Shown in pieces: positions 58,001 to 64,000 of a stretch of DNA of 64,000 bases; the stretch's first letter is position 1; every line of letters begins with the position of its first letter. The DNA lies in assembly GCA_026874595.1 (NCBI GenBank), contig CM049309.1, forward strand, positions 44,717,079-44,781,078, read 5' to 3'. Made by a program: the position numbers and the translations under genes. Under the pieces are notes generated by a model, which was given only the letters and a program-made list of their open reading frames with translations, ran no database searches and was not told the DNA's origin. This DNA is from Sipunculus nudus. Lineage: Eukaryota > Annelida > Sipuncula > Golfingiida > Sipunculidae.

Positions 58001-61000
58001 GAAGACACAGTGGTGTAGCCTTGATGTTGGATCAGGCTATTAGTGCATAGGTCGCGAAGCAGCAGCCCGTCCTTGAGTGCATGGTTCTTGAACTTTTATG
58101 TATGTGAAAAATCCTATATAAATTATATATATGTAAAGAACTGCCTCGCTTTAAGAGGAAAACCAGCGAAAAACTAATGAGACTTATTTATTTCGTAGAC
58201 ATGTATTGTGTGAACAAAGATTTCACATTGCACATATTTTTTATGATATGAAATAGGCCTACCTCGATGTATGTTCATGATACAGGGCACTTTGTAGGCA
58301 CAGTTATGTATTTCAATAACACTTTTCTTTTTTAAAACTAAGTATTTTTTTTTTGGTGTGCATGCTTAAGTTGACAGTGTCTTAGTGCGTCTCATAATTT
58401 TAGAAAAAGAACTTTCAGCCGTAGAATCACATGGAAAAGGGGTATGTCAGAGGCCATTTTGTTTGGCCTCTGTCCTTTCTGTCTCTGTTTGTCAGGTTAG
58501 TTTGTTTTGTCTGCATGTCCCTGACTGTGTGTCCTCGGACTGTCTGATTTTGTCTGTTTCGGCCTTGATCGGCCCGTCTGTTTATGTCTGTCTATATGTC
58601 TGTCTCCTCACATTTGTCTAAATATCTGCCTCTGTCCGTCTGCATGTTTCTTCTTTTTATTCTGACCATCTCTTCGCATGATTCTGTATTTATGTCTGTC
58701 TGGTTTATCTGTCTGGTCTATCTCTCCGTATTCTTGTGCATGTGAGGGAGGACGTGTATGGGTTCATATCCTGAGCGAGACGACCATCAGCAGTACATAT
58801 ATGTGATTAAGAATTACTGCATTTTTTTCAATGGCAAAGAAATAATATCTACTTGTGACAGAAGAGTAGACATGTGTCTTGAGTAACATGGGAGAGGAGA
58901 AACAATGGTTGGAAATGAGAATAAAAGAAAGCGTGAAAATTTAATTGTTGAAAAAAAAAATCCAAGAGATTTTTGGAGCCTGCCATTATGAAAGTGAAAG
59001 TGGGTGTATTCTTAAAATATTCCCGAGGAATATGGAACAAATGTTTGAGTATTCCTAGTTATGTAGAGTGGGTAAACAGTATCAAACACACGTTGGCTGT
59101 ATACGACGAATTATTTATTTTGAACAACTACACGTGTAGCTGGCAATACCAAACATGATTTACATGCATAGGCCTACACCAGTCTCATACCAGATGTCCC
59201 TGAGGCCCGGAATTGGTTTAACCTGTCCAGCCATCTAATTTCCTTCCATTTCCGGTTCCTGTCCTGACCGGCTTCACTAACCCAGTCCGTCTCTGTAACC
59301 TTAGGAACGGCTATACTCCATCAAGCAAGTAAATGAGCATAGGGTTGTCTCCGCTTAAAGACAGGTATAAGATCCTACTTTTTGCTTTGTAACATCCCCA
59401 CACCTGAATCTCTATTCATTCTCCCCCTTGCTCGCTGACATCACTTGCGTTCGAATAATGAATGCTAGTATCAATTTCGATTTAAACTGTTTCTGGGACA
59501 ATTCGACAACGCATTAGTTTCTGGGTTAATGCGTTAAATATTGCTTATATGGCGTACCTATAGAGCTTTTAAATTCTAAACGGTCATGTAATTTTTTTCT
59601 GAAGTCTCATATAGGAAATTGGAGAGTTCCATGGGTCAACTATTGAAGTATCCATGCATATAGAATGTTTTAGTTGAGGCGTTTGATACGTTAGACCAAG
59701 GAATACTTCCCACATTTCGTAATGGTAATGTACAGAAAGCCATAATACCAGAACATGTACACATTCTTGTTTGTATATATGCATGCTTCGACCTTTCGGT
59801 CCCAACGTCAGAAACCCAAGCGCCTGACTGAGCACCCCAACCCCCAAACACGAGCGTCACAAATATGTAAAGAAAAATAAAATATAAACAACAAATGAAA
59901 ACGATTGATACCTGGATGGATCTTAATTGTGCAAGTCTTGTGTACACGGTAGAAAGCCAAGCAACATTTTGCGTTCAGTTCATGTCACGGGATCTCCTTT
60001 AAATTTATACTTTTTTTAGATTCACCACAATATGACAATCAAAGGATATTTAACAGAAAGAGAAAGGAAACATTTTATTAGAACAATCTTGCATGTCCCC
60101 TTGTTCGGTTTGTCCTCAGACATGACGGTAATGATACTATAATTGTCAATGATACAAGACAAATGTAAAACAATACACGTGTTAGTAACTTGGGAATTTT
60201 ATGAAAACTGGTACAAACGTACTGATCTTTTTCATATCAAAGCAGTTTTTGAAATCTGAGCTTAGTATTCCTATTGAGTAGTAATTTTAGGTATAAACCG
60301 TCTCTTCGACTAACACTCTGTGGGTGTCAGTTACCGAAGGTAAGTAATTGATGGGCATCCTTCCGCCAAAAGTCGTAACTAATCGAAACGAATATCTTCT
60401 GTTTGGGCGCTCTGGGACGTCCAGAACTACTTGTCTCAACTGTCAAACTTCAAAATAAAAATTTGTTTCATTTCGAGGAAACGCCTTCTGTTTATACATT
60501 TCACAAAATATTCCTTATTCCGTTTAGTCCTTATCACAAAACACCCATGTTTATGTAATTTGCCTTGAAACATTTCTTATCTAACACACTAGAAATGACT
60601 ACATTGTTCTTTTCACTACATTTATACCTGCACCTCTGGTGTATTTAGAAGCCCCGGCGTATGTGGGGGTCAGATTTTGACTAAAACAATCCCTAAACAG
60701 CAGTCTTACTCTTGCAAGTCCGAGTCTGCGCAGTGTGAAAGTTGAGCTGGTGGGATAAATCTTCTTCCTGTTCTTGACACTAACAGAGTGTACAGTCAAT
60801 GTTTATTTAGACTGCACATGTTCCTTTAATAACCTTATTACTGTGTCGATGAAGTCTATTGCACAGGTGATAATAATAATATATATCTTAAATAGTCTTA
60901 CTAATAATACATACAAATAGTGCTACCACAAAAATTATGAAATGCTTTAACAGTATTGACATAATTTTCATAATGCCTATACATGACCAAAAAAGCCAAT

Positions 61001-61800
61001 ATGTTTGTCATAGCGTCGCAAAATAAATTCTAAAATATATCTGCCAACATATACTTTCTCCAGTAAAACCAGTACACCCGTATTTTACTCAATGTGCATT
61101 ATAATTAATAACAGTATCCTACACGCAGGATTATTTGAATCATACATGTTTCAAACCGTTTAATGACCTCAAAATAGCGAGATCAACGACAGAGTGCTAA
61201 GCAGTGCATGGATTTTCTCAATTGCGTATAAAGCCGGTGGCTCCCTCCTGTGGCGTAATCCGAGAAACATTGCTCATATAGAGAGATTGACACCGAGCAT
61301 CAAGCTACAAATACAGAGCTCACGAGTCACTGGCTGAAAATTAATACCCAATTCAAGGGACTTGTTGGGAGGTTCAGAGGCTCTGTGTAAAGCAATCATC
61401 GAAAACAGGCAGTCAAGGGAATGCGTAATCAAATATTATCCAACAACGAGGGGTTGGTTTCGAACGTTGTTAGCAATAAGTACTGGATCATACAGTAAAC
61501 CACCAAGAACTTGAGTGACTGCAAAGAGAAGTCGCCTCGGATAGTTTGTACTTGGCAAACATGACAATTTATTTTTAAGTGCTGTACAATTGATAAACAG
61601 CTACTGTTGGCGCGGCAGACGATGTCATAATTCCAGTTCAATCTCTTGGTGGACAATCTCGCGTGGAATCCCTAACGTTTATTCAAGCGGTGTTGTCATA
61701 CATGCCGTTAGGTGCCGGTATTCTAATTTCCATCATGATCAGGCATTATTTATGAGCAATATATATCGGTGCCCTTAACTGATTGTTTATCAAGTAATCG
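55048..61800. other. Intergenic stretch upstream of MTDH
   Basis: It holds a 19-base poly-G (55142-55160), poly-C near 56463, and copies of a short 'GGATCCGCCCCTG'-like repeat end around 55315 and 57605. There is also a T/C-rich region with scattered TGTCTGTCTG (58480-58720). I see no exon that I can support. Open frames up to 106 codons lack domain features. Confidence 0.5.
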
Positions 61801-62117
61801 TAGGCAAGAGTCGCCCTCCTCACCACGGCACGCACTCGGTCTCTTAGGGAGTCTCCACTTCAAAGACGACAATCGCCGCTAACCACTTGCTTACTCTCTG
61901 CAGCACGGCCGGTTTGGAAGCTCCTCTCGTTTTCCAAAAACACCACACGCGCTCTCCTAGACCTTGCCTTACTGACAGGTAAAAAGAACTTAACCCTGCT
62001 TATTACCTAAAAAAAGTGCCGCCGATTTGATGATAGTTCATACAACAACGGTGGGAAGTGGTGGACGAAACGGAGAAGGACCATTGGAAATATGAAACCA
62101 AACTGACGCGTTCACAG
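61800..62117 (+). other. Possible first (non-coding) exon of an unidentified gene
   Basis: This block is richer in GC and CpG than the flanks. It contains two good donor sites, CAG|GTAAAA (exon end 61978) and CAG|GTAAAT (exon end 62117). A short frame from an ATG near 62030 reaches a stop in about 22 codons, so the block would be mostly 5' UTR. No coding exon follows within the window, so this is weak. Confidence 0.2.
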
Positions 62118-64000
62118 GTAAATCGATATCTCTCTGTCATATTTATATATACGTTTAATTTAAGCTACCATTTGCTTTATATAATTTTCATAAGTATTAA
62201 CATTTATAAAATATTCAGCTGATATATATGTGCTATGTTACATGTGAGTTTTTATATATTATCGCTAGATCTATATAGTGCAAATGTTGTAGACAACCAT
62301 AATCACACGACGTTATATGATTTGTTTATAGTCGTGATCAAGAACAACCAAAACTGTTTGCCATCATCCGTTTTAAAGTTAAAAGAAATATCCTGTTTAT
62401 GGAATAATATATTTGAACAATTATGTTTTTTTTAAAAGAAAGTTACCCGTATGTGGTTACCTCAATTATCGGGGTTTCGGGGTTTGCATGGCGGCAAGGT
62501 CTCCCCTGGAGACTTTCAGTAGAGTTTTTATTTCTTTAAATAATCTGGAGATATTCTGTAGTTGTGTTCATTAAAGGTTGCACACGATTTAACAGACCAT
62601 ATGTTGATTAAAAAATCTTTCCTCAAATCCCGGAAGTTACCGAGGACAGTGGTACTGCACAGGAATTTGAATAATTTTAACGGACGGTCATTACCAAGTA
62701 ATGTTCACAGTAAATGCATGCTTTTTATATCTTTGCCTAAAACGTTTTCCAAACAGAAATGCAAATCAATTTTCCAACTTCATTACTCTATTTCTAAGTT
62801 ACTGCAATTTATAAGAGTGCCTCACGGTGTGTTTTGATCAGTTGAGTTTCAATGGTTAATTTCTAATGATTTTTTGCCTGTTTATATTTTGTGATCATTA
62901 AATAAAATAAATAACTTGTAACAAGAAGAAATTTAAGTTAAAGATTTTCACGTAGTTTATGTTACTAATGGGGAAACCAGTTTTATTTACTAGTTTTAGA
63001 TAAAGGTAGTTTACGCTTCTCTCTCTCTCACAGAGGCGGTCGAAATTTCATAAAACATGTCTTTATATATATATGAGGAAACCACTGTATTGTATCTGTC
63101 CATACATGTACGCATGCATTATTGTAATAACAAATTAAATAACATGTTTTTTATTTTAATTATAATTATAGTTGTTATTATTATTATTATTATTATTATA
63201 ATTATAACATGTATTATTTCTATATGTATTAGTGTTATTGAGATAGATATATCTCAGTAGAGATATACTTGTTTGTTTAATTATAGATTTAGCCACATTG
63301 TGCTCATTATGTACACCTGTGACTCCGCGAACCATGATAACTGGTGCTAGAAGTTCACCTTTGATCCTTCCAGTAGTTTTGGTAGTTTCTGCAGGATAAC
63401 GACCGCAACTGTAATTAAGTGTCCACAGTACTGAGAGCCCTCAGGTCCCCTTACAAGACCTGCCTTATCATCCGTATCTAACTAGCTCCACTGTTACGTC
63501 CTCGTGTATGAAGTCCTAGACTGAGAGTTCTGTTTATGACAACGACCTGTATCGGATTCATGTACAACACAGTTATTCAGTGGTCTTATTAGTGGTCTTA
63601 CTTTATCGCTATACACCGCAAGCAAATATCCATAATGCACAATGTGGATCGTTTACAAAGGAGTTACGGGGACATATAAAAAATAACCAAGCCCTTACGC
63701 AAACTGTATGCAATGAAATCTTGGTTACAATTGTAAGCAATTAAAAGGTTCATACAGTTTACTCCTTACTCACGCCCAGCTATACAAGGTTACTGATACA
63801 GTGCATGTTTTTGTTCAATGCGTGGTAAATCATTACATTAACTGTCTTTCATTGTACTTCCACTCTTAACGTCTCTGTGCTGTCTCAGTTCTGTGTTATA
63901 AACATGTTTTAGATTTGCTTATAATATCTTCAGCATTTCTGCTGGAAGACCACTTTGCATGTACATATTCTGAAAGTTGAAACTGTACTTTTTATTATGG
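62118..64000. other. Right-hand edge, no gene recognised
   Basis: AT-rich sequence with an ATT microsatellite at about 63165-63205. It would be intron if the exon guess at 61800-62117 is right; otherwise it is intergenic. Confidence 0.4.

Overview
The window is eukaryotic nuclear DNA. It is AT-rich and intron-bearing, with about 1.5 kb of recognisable coding sequence in 64 kb. The two recognisable genes and the repeat content point to a lophotrochozoan invertebrate, most likely a bivalve mollusc. The repeat evidence is several families of rolling-circle-like elements with internal tandem repeats, a tRNA-derived SINE with a MetaSINE-like core, and TTAA-flanked MITEs. The species assignment is inference; I could not search databases.

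Layout. Positions 1-905 (+ strand) hold the last two coding exons of an HBS1-like (HBS1L) ribosome-rescue GTPase. Its poly(A) signals follow at 930-954. Positions 906-16247 are the intergenic space between two convergent genes, filled with repeats and long AT-rich stretches. Positions 16248-54565 (- strand) hold what looks like a complete metadherin/LYRIC (MTDH) gene: nine coding exons, 426 codons plus stop, with every exon junction GT-AG and in phase. Intron 3 is about 21.5 kb and intron 8 about 5.9 kb; both are packed with transposable elements. The likely MTDH promoter at 54566-54760 has two CRE-like TGACGTC sites. Positions 54760-64000 are intergenic, with low-complexity DNA and, around 61.8-62.1 kb, a GC-richer block that might be the first exon of another gene.

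Mobile DNA. I see six sequence-unrelated families, here called A to F, with similar ends. In the clear cases these are a short 5' hairpin, a subterminal inverted repeat, and a 3' hairpin whose arm repeats that inverted repeat; internal tandem units lie between. This is the architecture known for Helentron-associated non-autonomous elements (HINEs). Families A, B and C share the palindrome GGTGGCGCCACC in otherwise different units. Other elements are a canonical TC...CTAG Helitron with a 3' hairpin (29787-30097), a second isolated Helitron 5' end (26986), a piggyBac-like MITE between TTAA sites (37392-37657), a SINE with a 14-bp target duplication (35175-35477) and a fold-back element (39738-40222).

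The most unusual single feature is a 28-bp minisatellite of 20 units (23055-23611). Its unit includes the exon 7/intron 7 splice donor of MTDH, so the authentic 5' splice site is followed in the intron by 19 tandem copies of itself. Sixteen of these still carry GT.
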